Below, in pieces: positions 34,493-43,639 of a stretch of DNA of 57,940 nt. Location of the stretch: the NCBI RefSeq assembly GCF_900100345.1, contig NZ_FMTT01000007.1, forward strand, positions 117,387 to 175,326. Reading direction: 5' to 3'. The notes beneath the pieces were generated by a model. It did not search any database, had not been told where the DNA came from, and saw only the letters and a program-made list of their open reading frames with translations. Positions within the stretch are counted from its first letter, which is position 1, and each line of letters begins with the position of its first letter. The position numbers were made by a program, and so were the translations under genes. Source of the stretch: Paenibacillus tianmuensis (GTDB lineage Bacteria > Bacillota > Bacilli > Paenibacillales > NBRC-103111).

Positions 34493-35665
34493 CTACTGTA
34501 TGTTTGAAAAATTCCGCAGCAGCGCGTTTTGCCCCCTGATTTGGACCGGCATCAACCGCCTTTCTCCCGTTTCCGGGTTTAAAATCCATCTTTTCGCATC
34601 CTTGAAGGTTCCCGATTTCGGCGCGGAAATAAAGGAAATTTCGTTGCGTTCCAGCGCAATCAGGTTCACGTTATTGTGATGCTCGGCAGACGGCGGGAAA
34701 ATCGTTTTGACCTGCGCGCTCGCCAGATCCATATACTCAATCGCTCCGCCCTCCCCGTTGGCCCCGGTGTAGCTGATGAAAGCAACATGCCTGCCGTCCG
34801 ACGTCCAGACGGCATTCCCGATGGCCGAACGGTCGGAAGGGGAATAGATCATTTTATTTTGACCGCTCGTCAGGTCGTAAACCCACAGGCTTGAGGCCAG
34901 CCATAACGGAACATTTTCTCCCTTGGCATAATTGCGGTTCAATGTGGCGCTGTACACGATCCGATTCCCGTCGGGGGAAAGGACCGGTGCGGCAAACTCG
35001 ACCATCAAATACCCTCCGGCGTCGTCGAGCGGAACCGGCTTCCCTCCGTACATTTTGACGATTTGATCCAGTTCGTCTTGGGTCATAAAAAACCTCATCC
35101 GTTCTTCCCCGTTCTCTTCTTCCGCTCGCTTGACCAGCCGAATTCCGCCCTTGACCAAGGTCTCGACTTTTCCGCTGCCCGTATCCAACACACCGATCTC
35201 CTGGTCGACATAAGTGGTTTGGTCGCTTTTCACAAACAAGATCCTCCGGTGATCGGGAAACCACGAGATCGTCTTGATTTCGTTCATCGCAGGGAGGTCG
35301 TCGAAAAATATGTGTTGCTTGGCGCTTGTCAGGGACTGAACAACCAGATACCTGACCGTCTGCTGCTCGTTCCATTGGGTGTAGGCGGCTTTTGTCCCGT
35401 TTGGGCAGATCACCCCGAAATTGTCCGGAGTCACGTTCGGCAGCTTTAAAATCGTCTTGCTCTCAACCGGCTCCGGACGATAAGCGACAAGCAGGCTCCC
35501 CGTTCCGTCGGCCGTAATGCCCGCAAGCCAGCCTTTATAGGCTTGAGTGCCTTTCAGACCCTGGTAGCTTGTGATCAGCAGGTGCACAACCCACGAAAGA
35601 CCGACAATAAGGATTAAAATTAACGCGATGATATGGAAGCGGTTTACTATTTGCTTAGACCCCAT
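34493..35665 (-). CDS. TolB/WD40-like beta-propeller protein with membrane anchor
   Basis: About 390 residues. An N-terminal hydrophobic segment (about 12-32, HIIALILILIVGLSWVVHLL) anchors an outside domain with repeated propeller-type strands such as ISWFPDHRRILFVKSD, APVLSPDGNRIVYSA and AVWTSDGRHVAFISY. No catalytic motif was found. The longer frame starts upstream at 35752, but ATG 35665 has GGGGTGG 5 bases before it and places the anchor at the N-terminus. It looks monocistronic. Role unknown; such proteins often bind or present other proteins at the envelope. Confidence 0.75.
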   Translation of the reverse strand: MGSKQIVNRFHIIALILILIVGLSWVVHLLITSYQGLKGTQAYKGWLAGITADGTGSLLVAYRPEPVESKTILKLPNVTPDNFGVICPNGTKAAYTQWNEQQTVRYLVVQSLTSAKQHIFFDDLPAMNEIKTISWFPDHRRILFVKSDQTTYVDQEIGVLDTGSGKVETLVKGGIRLVKRAEEENGEERMRFFMTQDELDQIVKMYGGKPVPLDDAGGYLMVEFAAPVLSPDGNRIVYSATLNRNYAKGENVPLWLASSLWVYDLTSGQNKMIYSPSDRSAIGNAVWTSDGRHVAFISYTGANGEGGAIEYMDLASAQVKTIFPPSAEHHNNVNLIALERNEISFISAPKSGTFKDAKRWILNPETGERRLMPVQIRGQNALLRNFSNIQ

Positions 35666-35950
35666 AATTCCACCCCAGCTTGAAAATAATCGTAAACAAT
35701 TCGGAAAAAAAAGACGCCCCTGTTCCATACTTTTAAAACCTAAATAATTCAATAAATAACTATATTTTCCTTACTATATCAAGGCTACAGGATGAGACTC
35801 CTATTTTCAATAGCTTCTGAATAAAATGGTAACTTCGAACTAACCTGGTTCAAAAAAATAGCTCATACCGTCGCAGTTTGTCGAGAGGACAAGAGGAGGG
35901 AACGCTTGGGAGAGAAAGATGCCATGCTCGATTTTTGCGCGTCTGCATAG
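35666..35950. other. AT-rich intergenic region
   Basis: It holds the upstream region of the TolB-like gene (AT-rich at 35740-35800, on the minus strand) and the tail of the cutC transcript. No further gene is supported. Confidence 0.4.
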
Positions 35951-35951
35951 G

Positions 35952-35981
35952 AAAAAGCCGTCCGGCTTGTGCCGCACGGCT
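35952..35981 (-). terminator. Terminator of cutC
   Basis: On the minus strand AGCCGT (complement of 35976-35981) and ACGGCT (complement of 35956-35961) pair around a GC-rich loop, followed by TTTTTCC. Confidence 0.65.
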
Positions 35982-36004
35982 GTGATGAATAGAATGAAGC
36001 GCCT

Positions 36005-36700
36005 TTACTTGGAAAATCCTGCGACGATATCCGCCGCTGCCCGTACGAGCTCGGGATCGACCGTGTCCTGCGCACGGTTCCCGCGGCGCACGCCGGTGCC
36101 CATATGTACCTCTTGTACGCCGGTATCCCGAATAAACGAGGCCAGCGATTGGAGGTTAAGTCCGCTGCCTGCGAGAATGGCGATCGGACGCGACAACTCG
36201 GCGGCCTGCAACCGGAGAATCTCGTCCCGGGCGTCCAGCACGCTCGGCTTGCCGCCGGACGTCAGCACACGGTGGATTTGCGGATACTGGGCGAGCACGT
36301 GCAGCGTGCCTCCCAGATCGTCTGTCTCGTCAATCGCCCGGTGAAAGGTGACCGACAATTCGCCGACCTCGGCCAGCAGCTTCTCGAGCAGCTCCGTATC
36401 CACCTTGCGTTCTGGCGTCAAGCAGCCGGTTACGATTCCGGCGGCGCCGAGACGCCGCACCGTCCGAATATCCGTCAGCATCGTTTCGAGGTCCCATTCG
36501 TCGTAACAGAACGAATTGCTGTGCGGGCGAATCATGACATTGACGGGAATGCTGACCGAAGCGACAACCTGTTCGATGAGTCCATAGCTTGGAGTTACGC
36601 CGCCTTCGCAGATGCCGGAAATGAGCTCGATTCGTCCCGCTCCGTTTTTTTCGGCAATAATTGCATCGGTCACGCTCGTGGCAATGACTTCCAAGATCAT
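36005..36700 (-). CDS. cutC: CutC family protein
   Basis: A 231-residue CutC TIM-barrel. The typical segments are GAGRIELISGICEGGVTPSY, VNVMIRPHSNSFCY, VTGCLTPERKVD, VTFHRAID, RVLTSGGKPS and ILAGSGLN. It was named for copper homeostasis in E. coli, but the role in Gram-positive bacteria is unsettled and no copper genes lie next to it here. AAAAGGAG lies upstream of the ATG. Confidence 0.93.
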   Translation of the reverse strand: MILEVIATSVTDAIIAEKNGAGRIELISGICEGGVTPSYGLIEQVVASVSIPVNVMIRPHSNSFCYDEWDLETMLTDIRTVRRLGAAGIVTGCLTPERKVDTELLEKLLAEVGELSVTFHRAIDETDDLGGTLHVLAQYPQIHRVLTSGGKPSVLDARDEILRLQAAELSRPIAILAGSGLNLQSLASFIRDTGVQEVHMGTGVRRGNRAQDTVDPELVRAAADIVAGFSK

Positions 36701-36762
36701 GTTGACAAGCTCCTTTTATATATAAATTTGGAAAATATGCGAATTGGAAAAACAAGCGCGCA

Positions 36763-37995
36763 TTAATCGGAACCATCGCGGGCTTTCATTCGCCTGAGCT
36801 CTCTCAGAGAATAGAAGGTGCCCCTCCAATAAATCCCGCCCTGCCGTAGGGTCAGCCAGACCGAGCGGGTGACGATATAACATAACAGAACGACGGTCAG
36901 CGGCATCAGCAGCGCCTCGAAGCCGCCTTCTCCGGTGATCGAGCGGATCAGCAGAAAATAGACGGCGAGCATCAGCACGACCGACAGAGCGAATCCCCAG
37001 GCCGCAGGGCCAGACAGAAGCAGCATGCCTGCCCATGGAAACAAGAACAGCGCAAGCTGGCCGAGCACGCCGAGAGCTGCGACGCTTAAGCGGTAGCCGA
37101 AGCCGGAGAACAGATTTTTCTCCAGACCGCGAATCGCTTCGCCGAGGCTTGTGTACCATTCGACGGCAATATGCTCCGTGCCGGAGGCGAGCCGCTGCCG
37201 GAGCCGGGCTTCCTTGACCCTCCGGCCGAGCTGGAGATCATCGTCCGGCCGCAGTGCAATGGCCCGGTGCGTGCCGATCCGTTCGTACGCCTGTCTTGTG
37301 ATCAGATTGAAGGCTCCGATCCCCATCCCGTGACGATGCTGGAAATCATCGTTCCCCCGCCACGGACGGACGTAGAGACTGAGCGTAAAAAAGAAAAATT
37401 GCACGAACGTGCGAAGCCATAAGCCGCGGACAAGCATCCGGGGGGCCAGCGTCACATGATCCGCCTGCTGCTCCTGCAGGAAGCGGACCGCATCCTCCAC
37501 CGTTCCCGGCTCGAACTGCACGTCGGCGTCCGTGAACAGCAAATATTTGCCCCGCGCCTGCAAATAGCCTTGATACAGTGCATGATTTTTTCCGAGCCAG
37601 CCGGATGGCAGCGACGTTATGTGAATGACCCGCAGCGGCACCGCGATGCCGGCCCGTCCCTCGGACCACCGCCGCAGCTCGTCCAGCTTGCGGCCGGTCG
37701 TATCCTGCGAGCGATCGTTCACGGCGATGATTTCGAGCCGGGGGTACGTTTGCCCGAGCAGATGCTTCACCGTTTCGACGATGGACGATTCCTCTTCTTT
37801 CGCCGCGATAATAATCGAGACGAGCGGCGCTTCGGATTCTTTGCCGTCCTGAGGAGCCTTGCCTGTCCTTCCTCCCGCTTGTCCCGGCTCCGGTCGGGGA
37901 AGCTTCAGCATCCACTGCCGCGCCCGCAGCGTGTCCCACAGCATGAACAGCCAGTAGGCAAGCGCCGCCAGCGCCCATATGTCCATGACCCCCAT
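36763..37995 (-). CDS. Family 2 glycosyltransferase, membrane-associated
   Basis: About 410 residues. A first transmembrane segment (WALAALAYWLFML) precedes a GT-A domain with VSIIIAAKEEESSI, VNDRSQDTT, LPSGWLGKNHAL and the metal-binding FTDADVQF; PDDDLQLGRRVK is the acceptor-side acid motif. Three to four hydrophobic segments follow. It resembles CrtQ/YkoT-like enzymes that glycosylate lipids or carotenoids. The frame extends to GTG 38043, but a -10-like TATAAT lies only 15-20 bases upstream of that; the ATG at 37995 has GGCAGGGA 8 bases before it and is preferred. Confidence 0.85.
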   Translation of the reverse strand: MGVMDIWALAALAYWLFMLWDTLRARQWMLKLPRPEPGQAGGRTGKAPQDGKESEAPLVSIIIAAKEEESSIVETVKHLLGQTYPRLEIIAVNDRSQDTTGRKLDELRRWSEGRAGIAVPLRVIHITSLPSGWLGKNHALYQGYLQARGKYLLFTDADVQFEPGTVEDAVRFLQEQQADHVTLAPRMLVRGLWLRTFVQFFFFTLSLYVRPWRGNDDFQHRHGMGIGAFNLITRQAYERIGTHRAIALRPDDDLQLGRRVKEARLRQRLASGTEHIAVEWYTSLGEAIRGLEKNLFSGFGYRLSVAALGVLGQLALFLFPWAGMLLLSGPAAWGFALSVVLMLAVYFLLIRSITGEGGFEALLMPLTVVLLCYIVTRSVWLTLRQGGIYWRGTFYSLRELRRMKARDGSD

Positions 37996-38151
37996 CGGGT
38001 TGATCCCTGCCTTCCGCCGCTTCTGAGCTGTACTTGTACTCACCTTGCTTTGTTCGAATTATAGCACGTCTCGCGCTGTAGGAACAAATGTTGAAAGCGG
38101 TATTCCTATGCAGTATGCTACTATATAAAACCAACGGAAAGGGGAAACGCA

Positions 38152-38712
38152 ATGACGAATGAGGAGGCGCAGCCGTTATTCCGCAAGAAGCTGAAGGCTG
38201 CCGAGCTGCCCGATTTTTTGCGTATGATTCGAACGCGCGGCCTGACGGCGGAAGACTTGGTGTTTCTGTGCATCGGCACCGACCGCTCGACGGGCGACGC
38301 CCTCGGACCGCTGGCCGGCACGATGCTGCAGGAAGCGGGGTATCCGCATGTGATCGGTACGCTTGCCCATCCGTTCGATGCAAGCAACATGCGGGAGCGG
38401 CTGAATGAAATTCCGCAGGGAAAAACCGTGATTGCGATCGACGCTTGTCTCGGCCAGGCCGCCTCTTTAGCCTGGTACCAAGTGTCCAACCGTCCGCTGG
38501 AGCCGGGCAAGTCGGTCGGCAAGCAGCTTCCGCACGTCGGCGACTATTCGATTGCCGGGATCGTCAATGTGGATGCCGGGCAAAAATACGCAATCCTGCA
38601 AAGCACCTCTTTATTTCGCGTGATGAGCATGGCTAGAGAAGTCGTCTCGGCCATCCGCAGCGTATTCCCGCCGGAGGAAGCGGCTTGTCCGCAGATCAGG
38701 GAAGAAGCATGA
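38152..38712 (+). CDS. yyaC: Spore protease YyaC
   Basis: A 186-residue member of the YyaC/DUF1256 family, related to the GPR-type hydrogenase-maturation protease fold. FLCIGTDRSTGDALGPLAG (around 38-56), IAIDACLG and GDYSIAGIVN are the conserved segments. It is found only in endospore formers and is linked to spore protein processing, which supports the host assignment. AAGGGG lies 7 bases upstream. TTGAAA and TATGCT with a 17-base spacer (38092-38120) could be a vegetative promoter, but a forespore promoter is equally possible. Confidence 0.92.
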   Translation: MTNEEAQPLFRKKLKAAELPDFLRMIRTRGLTAEDLVFLCIGTDRSTGDALGPLAGTMLQEAGYPHVIGTLAHPFDASNMRERLNEIPQGKTVIAIDACLGQAASLAWYQVSNRPLEPGKSVGKQLPHVGDYSIAGIVNVDAGQKYAILQSTSLFRVMSMAREVVSAIRSVFPPEEAACPQIREEA

Positions 38713-38766
38713 AATAGAGCGGCCGTCCGCAGGGGCAGCGAACCATGCCGCCGGATGCCGTCCCTC

Positions 38767-38813
38767 AGCAACAGAGCCGCCGCTCCAGTTCTTGGAGCAG
38801 CGGCTCTGTTGCT
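38767..38813. terminator. Long hairpin terminator between yyaC and the SMR gene
   Basis: AGCAACAGAGCCGC (38767-38780) pairs exactly with GCGGCTCTGTTGCT (38800-38813); GCTCC/GGAGC extend the stem. The stem is very stable; the T tail is weak on both sides. Confidence 0.7.
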
Positions 38814-38837
38814 GTCTTTGCGCGCAATCGTATGAGG

Positions 38838-39152
38838 CTATGCCGTTGCTTTCAATCCGACGATGCCGCCGACGATGCACAGCAGGAAGAGAACCCGCAG
38901 CAGATCGCGCGGCTCGCCCAGAAAAATCATTCCCACGATCACCGTACCGATCGCGCCGATACCGGTCCATATCGCGTAAGCCGTTCCGAGCGGCAGCGTC
39001 TTGAGCGCTTGAGAGAGAAAATAAAAGCTTATAATCATCCCGACGATCGTCACCACGCTCGGCCAAAACCGAGTCCAGCCTTGTGCATATTTTAAACCGA
39101 GCGCCCATACGACCTCCATAACCCCTGCAATAGCCAAATAAACCCATGCCAT
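38838..39152 (-). CDS. Small multidrug resistance-family exporter (SugE/Gdx type)
   Basis: A 104-residue protein with four transmembrane segments. E13 (AGVMEVVWALGLK) is the essential membrane Glu of the family. TAYAIWTGIGAIGTV is the form found in the SugE/Gdx guanidinium-exporter branch rather than EmrE. The frame extends upstream to 39191, but ATG 39152 has GGGAG 8 bases before it. It lies 16 bases after the TetR stop and is co-transcribed with it, so a drug-like inducer acting through TetR is likely. Confidence 0.92.
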   Translation of the reverse strand: MAWVYLAIAGVMEVVWALGLKYAQGWTRFWPSVVTIVGMIISFYFLSQALKTLPLGTAYAIWTGIGAIGTVIVGMIFLGEPRDLLRVLFLLCIVGGIVGLKATA

Positions 39153-39168
39153 GATAAATCGCTCCCTT

Positions 39169-39759
39169 CTAGGATGTTCTGTCTTCCGCAATGCCTTTCC
39201 AATAGATTGACCAAACGGCTTTCAGCCGATGCTCCCAGTCGTCGGGCCGGTAATAGAACTGCTGCAGGAATGAACCGTCCAGCAGGCAGTAGAACGAGGC
39301 GGTCAAATCCTCGGAACGCTCGCGGCGCAGTACGCCCGAAGCCATGCCCTCCTCAAAACACTTCCGCAGCAGCTCGGTAAGCTGCTCCTCCGATGCGGCA
39401 AACCGCTCGCGCAGCACTTCCTGCAGCGCATTCGGCGGGAACAGCATCGTCCGTTTAAGAAAGGTCGCGTATTCCTCGCTAAGCAAGTAGGTACGGCACA
39501 CGTCGAGCAGAATCGTCTGCAGCTTTTGCTCCGCGTCGAGCCCGGTCAGTTTATCGGTCAATTGCCGGACACGGGAGGCGTGCTCGGCCAGACAATCGTC
39601 GTATACGGCCAGGAACAACTCCTCCTTGCTCTTGAAATGCGCGTAGAGCGAAGGCGTCTTGATCCCAACCTCCTTGGCGATTTCCGATAGCGGCACCGCG
39701 TCGTAGCTGTTCTGCGAGAAGAGCCGCAGCGCGGAGGCTTTGATTTTGTGAACTGTCAT
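39169..39759 (-). CDS. TetR-family transcriptional regulator
   Basis: A 196-residue TetR-type repressor. The N-terminal helix-turn-helix is in PLSEIAKEVGIKTPSLYAHF (around 24-43), and the C-terminal ligand domain ends WSIYWKGIAEDRTS. It is the first gene of a two-gene operon with the SMR exporter, which it should repress. The ATG has GGAAGG upstream. A candidate operator lies just before it. Confidence 0.94.
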   Translation of the reverse strand: MTVHKIKASALRLFSQNSYDAVPLSEIAKEVGIKTPSLYAHFKSKEELFLAVYDDCLAEHASRVRQLTDKLTGLDAEQKLQTILLDVCRTYLLSEEYATFLKRTMLFPPNALQEVLRERFAASEEQLTELLRKCFEEGMASGVLRRERSEDLTASFYCLLDGSFLQQFYYRPDDWEHRLKAVWSIYWKGIAEDRTS

Positions 39760-39768
39760 AAAAGCACC

Positions 39769-39810
39769 TTCCTAACTAACGATAATTAGGTTGAGTTCAT
39801 TATAGACCAA
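39769..39810 (-). promoter_or_regulatory. Promoter and candidate TetR operator
   Basis: On the minus strand TATAAT (in the complement of 39798-39806) is followed by an inverted repeat, CCTAA-N9-TTAGG (in 39771-39792). A repressor bound there would block the promoter. The repeat is seen; its binding is inferred. Confidence 0.5.
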
Positions 39811-39920
39811 CTTTCCTTCCGGATCAACCTTCTTCATTCAAAAAAATTACACATATCCCGGTTCGTCCGCATATATAATGGGTATTACCCTTTTAAGGTT
39901 CAACGGAAAGGAGCGTGCGC

Positions 39921-40211
39921 GTGATAGAAGTAAGACATATCAATCTGTGCGATCCGGACGGCCGGGTATACTGCTGTCTGCGGAATAGAGTCGTGAAGCT
40001 GGATGAAAAACAAAAACAAGCTTTTTGCAGCGGCTGCCGCATGTATGCGGGAGAAGCGGGCGGGAAAGGCGTCGAATGCGTATGGGAGGACCTTCGCCCG
40101 GTGAGCGATCCGCATGTGGTCCGCGATCCGTACGCAGAGCTGACCAGCAATCAAAAGAAGCAAATTTGGCCGACGGATCATCTGTCAACCTGCATGGTCT
40201 TTGGCGGATGA
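39921..40211 (+). CDS. Small cysteine-containing protein, function unknown
   Basis: A 96-residue soluble protein starting at GTG with AAGGAG 7 bases upstream. Cys residues occur as YCC, FCSGC and single Cys at NLC, VECVW and STCM, so a zinc site is possible (the CSGC pair with one upstream pair). It ends with the phrase IWPTDHLSTCMVFGG. I do not know the family. Confidence 0.65.
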   Translation: MIEVRHINLCDPDGRVYCCLRNRVVKLDEKQKQAFCSGCRMYAGEAGGKGVECVWEDLRPVSDPHVVRDPYAELTSNQKKQIWPTDHLSTCMVFGG

Positions 40212-40253
40212 GAAAAAGAGGGATTTGGCAAGAAAATGTCGAATGCTATGCAG

Positions 40254-40292
40254 AGAGGTCGCAGGCCTGTTTTCTTCAGGCGTAACGACCTC
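40254..40292. terminator. Hairpin between convergent genes
   Basis: GAGGTCG and GGCCTG on the left pair with CAGGC and CGACCTC on the right, across short mismatches. It has no T tail, so it is a weak terminator at best. Confidence 0.4.
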
Positions 40293-40302
40293 CCTGCGGC
40301 GT

Positions 40303-41064
40303 TTATAGCATGTCCCAGATTTGCTTGCCGATCAATATGGCGGTAATTCCGATAAACAGCGGCTTTACGTATTTGGAGCCATGGCGGATGGCAACCTGAG
40401 AGCCGACGATCGAGCCGGCGATCATGGACAAGCCCATCGGCAAACCGTAGCCGAGATGCACCGACTTTAGCCAGAAAAACGACGCTAAGGAAGCGATATT
40501 GCTGGCAAAATTGAGCACCTTGGCATTGGCCGAAGCGCCTACGAAATCAAATCCCAGCATCAGAAACAGAAAAAGCAGGAACGAGCCGGTGCCGGGACCG
40601 AAAAATCCGTCGTAAAAGCCCAAGGCGAACGCGCAAACTGCCGTCGCAAGCCCGCTGGCGAACGTAAACCGGACCTTCTGTCCCGAACCGTCCCAGTTTT
40701 TTTTCAGCAGCGTATAGATGAGAATGACGATCAGAAGACCGACCACCATCGGCTTCAAAAACGTGGACGGCACCAGATGAATCGTATACGTGCCGATAGC
40801 CGATCCGATGAAGGACAATGGAAACAGGAGCAGCACCAGCTTGCCGTTAATTTTGCCGGAAAATAAAAAGGAGGCGGTGCTGGTTAACGAGGATAGCGTT
40901 CCCCCCAGCTTGTTTGTTCCGAGCACCATATTGGTCGGAAGTCCGGTGAACATCAGCGCGGGAACGGCGATGAGTCCTCCTCCTCCGACGACGGAGTCGA
41001 TGAAGGCGGCGGCGAACCCGACAATAACGAGAAACAGGATCATATCGAATGAGGGCAGTTCCAA
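40303..41064 (-). CDS. TSUP-family sulfite/organosulfonate-type exporter (TauE/SafE)
   Basis: About 253 residues with eight hydrophobic segments. The family repeats are GGGGLIAVPALMFTGLPTN near the start and GFYDGFFGPGTGSFLLF in the second half. TSUP proteins carry sulfite, sulfonates or other small sulfur anions. The start is uncertain: two TTG codons at 41070 and 41064 follow AAGGAG by 3 and 9 bases, and the second is better spaced. No sulfur genes are adjacent. Confidence 0.88.
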   Translation of the reverse strand: MELPSFDMILFLVIVGFAAAFIDSVVGGGGLIAVPALMFTGLPTNMVLGTNKLGGTLSSLTSTASFLFSGKINGKLVLLLFPLSFIGSAIGTYTIHLVPSTFLKPMVVGLLIVILIYTLLKKNWDGSGQKVRFTFASGLATAVCAFALGFYDGFFGPGTGSFLLFLFLMLGFDFVGASANAKVLNFASNIASLASFFWLKSVHLGYGLPMGLSMIAGSIVGSQVAIRHGSKYVKPLFIGITAILIGKQIWDML

Positions 41065-41197
41065 GTGCAATTTCTCCTTACGACGTCAAGTTATATACTG
41101 GCGGGCCGAAACGAATGCATTTTAAAAGTATAAAAAAAAATACGGGTTTGTACAATGTCAAATTGTTGGGGATATTACTTGGGAGAGGAGAGGGTCC

Positions 41198-42817
41198 ATG
41201 ATTCGTTTCATGCGGCCCCGGACGGTGAAGCAGCGTTTTCGTCTGTGGATTGCGCTGGCCATTCTCATGCTCGGGCTTTCGATCAACATCGCCTTATATA
41301 TATTGTATCAGCAGGAAACTCAGGCGGAGGCGCTGCGTAATTTATCGGACAATCTGAGTCTGCAGACGTTGTTCATCGACCGGTGGGTGCAGGAGCGAAC
41401 GCTGGATATGCGTCTGCTTACCGAGGAAGACGCTGTCAGAACGCTGAACAAGCCCTTGATGGAGGAAATCTTCCGCGATTTCACCGTATTGCAGAAAGAT
41501 TTCTCTTCGCTATCCTATGTGAACGCAGACGGTGTTACGGAAGTGGATACCTATTCGGCTACCGGCCTCCAGGTCAACGAGCGCGATTCTTATTGGGCTG
41601 CGAAACAGGGAAAATCGTCGATGTCGGATGTCATCATCAGGCAAGCTTCCGGCGAAACGGTCATTATTTTCTCGACACCTACCTATGACAAAGAGGGACA
41701 ATGGAGCGGGCTGCTGCTCGGCTCGGTCAAGCTGGAGACGATTCAGCGTGTGGTGGGTTCCCTGAAGTCCGGGGAGACGGGGGATTTTTATCTCCTCGAC
41801 TGGGTCGGCGTGCCGATGACGAAGCCGCGCTTTATCGACGACGTACGCCAGAACCCGCGGCCGATCTCAACGGACATTACACGCCGGGCAGCGGTGCAGT
41901 CGGTCTCGAAGGAGGCGTATGCCAATTACAATGGAGACATCGTATTCGGTTCGTATCAGTGGATAGCCGGCCACCGCTGGCTGCTGATAGGCGAAGTGAG
42001 CAAGAAGGAACTGAATGCGAATTTGTACGGACTGATGCTCGTTTTCATCGCCATAACGTTGGTTACGCTGATGCTAAGCTTCAGCGGTATCGTTATTCTT
42101 ACGCGGCGGATCGAACGTCCGCTCGAATTTTTGCTGCAGGGCACCCGCATCATCAAGGAAGGGCAATACGGATACCATATCGACCCGGCCGTCTTCAAGG
42201 ATGCCCCCGCTGAGCTTCAGGAGCTGTGCGATAATTACAACCTGATGAGCCGTAAGCTGAAAACGACAGTCAAGCTGCTCGAAGAGTCGGCTATGATCGA
42301 TCCGCTCACCGAACTGTACAACCGCCGGTATATGATGCAGAACGGCAACCATCGGCTGCTTCTGGCCTTGGAAGCGGGGTATCCGTGCTCGTTGCTGTTA
42401 ATCGACATTGATTATTTCAAGCAGGTCAACGACAGCCACGGGCATTTGGTCGGAGACCGGGTACTGCGACATGTGGCGGGTGTGCTGCAGAGGCAGACGG
42501 GAGGCGACGAATTAGCCGCTCGATACGGCGGAGAGGAATTTATGGTGCTTGCGCTGCGCTTGGGCGCCGTGCAGGCCAGAGCCTTGGCGGAGACGATCTG
42601 CCGGGCCGTAGCCGCGGAGCCCTACGAAGAGGACGGCGTATGCATTGCGCTGACGGTTAGCATCGGCGGCGCAGCGTGTACAGGATTAGTCGAAGGGGCG
42701 GTCGCGAGACCGCTGCTGGAGCACATGATCGAAGAAGGGGACAAAGCGCTATACCGGGCCAAGCAGTTCGGCCGCAACCGGGTTGAATGGGAAACCGGTC
42801 CGCGGGAAGACGGCTGA
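41198..42817 (+). CDS. Cache-HAMP-GGDEF diguanylate cyclase
   Basis: A 539-residue membrane enzyme: transmembrane segment 15-35, extracellular double Cache sensor (45-265), second segment 275-298, HAMP (300-355), and a C-terminal GGDEF domain with ARYGGEEF. The active-site signature is intact, so it should make cyclic di-GMP in response to an outside ligand. The RxxD inhibitory site that normally precedes GGEEF is not conserved (TGGD at that place), so product inhibition may be absent. GAGGAGAGGG lies upstream of the ATG. Confidence 0.93.
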   Translation: MIRFMRPRTVKQRFRLWIALAILMLGLSINIALYILYQQETQAEALRNLSDNLSLQTLFIDRWVQERTLDMRLLTEEDAVRTLNKPLMEEIFRDFTVLQKDFSSLSYVNADGVTEVDTYSATGLQVNERDSYWAAKQGKSSMSDVIIRQASGETVIIFSTPTYDKEGQWSGLLLGSVKLETIQRVVGSLKSGETGDFYLLDWVGVPMTKPRFIDDVRQNPRPISTDITRRAAVQSVSKEAYANYNGDIVFGSYQWIAGHRWLLIGEVSKKELNANLYGLMLVFIAITLVTLMLSFSGIVILTRRIERPLEFLLQGTRIIKEGQYGYHIDPAVFKDAPAELQELCDNYNLMSRKLKTTVKLLEESAMIDPLTELYNRRYMMQNGNHRLLLALEAGYPCSLLLIDIDYFKQVNDSHGHLVGDRVLRHVAGVLQRQTGGDELAARYGGEEFMVLALRLGAVQARALAETICRAVAAEPYEEDGVCIALTVSIGGAACTGLVEGAVARPLLEHMIEEGDKALYRAKQFGRNRVEWETGPREDG

Positions 42818-42925
42818 TCGGCCACCGCTGCGTTCAGGAGCGGGACCTGCCTTTTCACCTCCGGGCGAAAGCCTGCATATACTGGGGTCATCCGCCTTGA
42901 AGGCGCTTAAGGAGGCAGGGACGCA

Positions 42926-43552
42926 GTGGAATGGGAGGAATATGAACGGGCAAGGCGGGAGCGTATCGTGACCCGCCGTTTGGCGAAGCCCAGACTTGAC
43001 GTGAAGTACCCGCAGGTCATGGGACTTCAAAACCGGCTCGTCCAGCGGATCGTTAATCATTCGATTCTGGACGCCATCTACAAGCTGATCCGTAAACAGG
43101 ACTACGTGCAGGACCAGACCAGAACGGTATCGGGCAGCTATAAGATCAAGCTGCATAAAAACGGCCTGCTCAGCTTGCTGTACGACGTTTACGGATACTC
43201 TCAGGGAGCGGCGCACGGCCTCACCTACCGGAGCTCGCAGACGTTTAATTTGCGGGAAGGAATGGAATATCAATTAAAGGACTTGTTCAAGCCGGGAAGC
43301 GATTATGTCCGCCGGCTGTCGGCCATAATCCGCCGCAGGTTTAAGGAGCAGGATATTCCGATGCTCGCGGAATTCCGTTCGATCCGTCCCGATCAAGATT
43401 TTTATTTGACAGACCGCGCTATCGGCATCTACTTTCAACTTTACGAATATACGCCGTATGTCTACGGTTTTCCGACCTTTGAAATCCCTTTTACGGAAGT
43501 CGCGGACATTCTCGATCCGAACGGTCCGGTCGCTTTGCTGGCTTACCGTTGA
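42926..43552 (+). CDS. DUF3298/RsiV-like protein
   Basis: A 208-residue protein beginning at GTG with AAGGAGG 11 bases upstream. It has an RsiV-type extracellular domain: SYKIKLHKNGLLSLLYDVYGYSQGAAH in pieces, RSSQTFNLREGMEYQLKDLF, and FYLTDRAIGIYFQLYEYTPY with the end FEIPFTEV. Unlike RsiV it has no signal peptide or membrane segment, so it would stay in the cytoplasm. Role unknown. A terminator follows. Confidence 0.75.
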   Translation: MEWEEYERARRERIVTRRLAKPRLDVKYPQVMGLQNRLVQRIVNHSILDAIYKLIRKQDYVQDQTRTVSGSYKIKLHKNGLLSLLYDVYGYSQGAAHGLTYRSSQTFNLREGMEYQLKDLFKPGSDYVRRLSAIIRRRFKEQDIPMLAEFRSIRPDQDFYLTDRAIGIYFQLYEYTPYVYGFPTFEIPFTEVADILDPNGPVALLAYR

Positions 43553-43567
43553 ACGGTTTTTAGGTCG

Positions 43568-43600
43568 CCGGCGCCGCTGCCGAGGGGTCGCCGGTTTTGT
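43568..43600 (+). terminator. Terminator after the DUF3298 gene
   Basis: CCGGCG (43568-43573) pairs with CGCCGG (43589-43594), followed by TTTTGTTG. Confidence 0.6.
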
Positions 43601-43639
43601 TGCTTTAATTCGATAACCTTAGGAAGGCGAGGTAAAACT

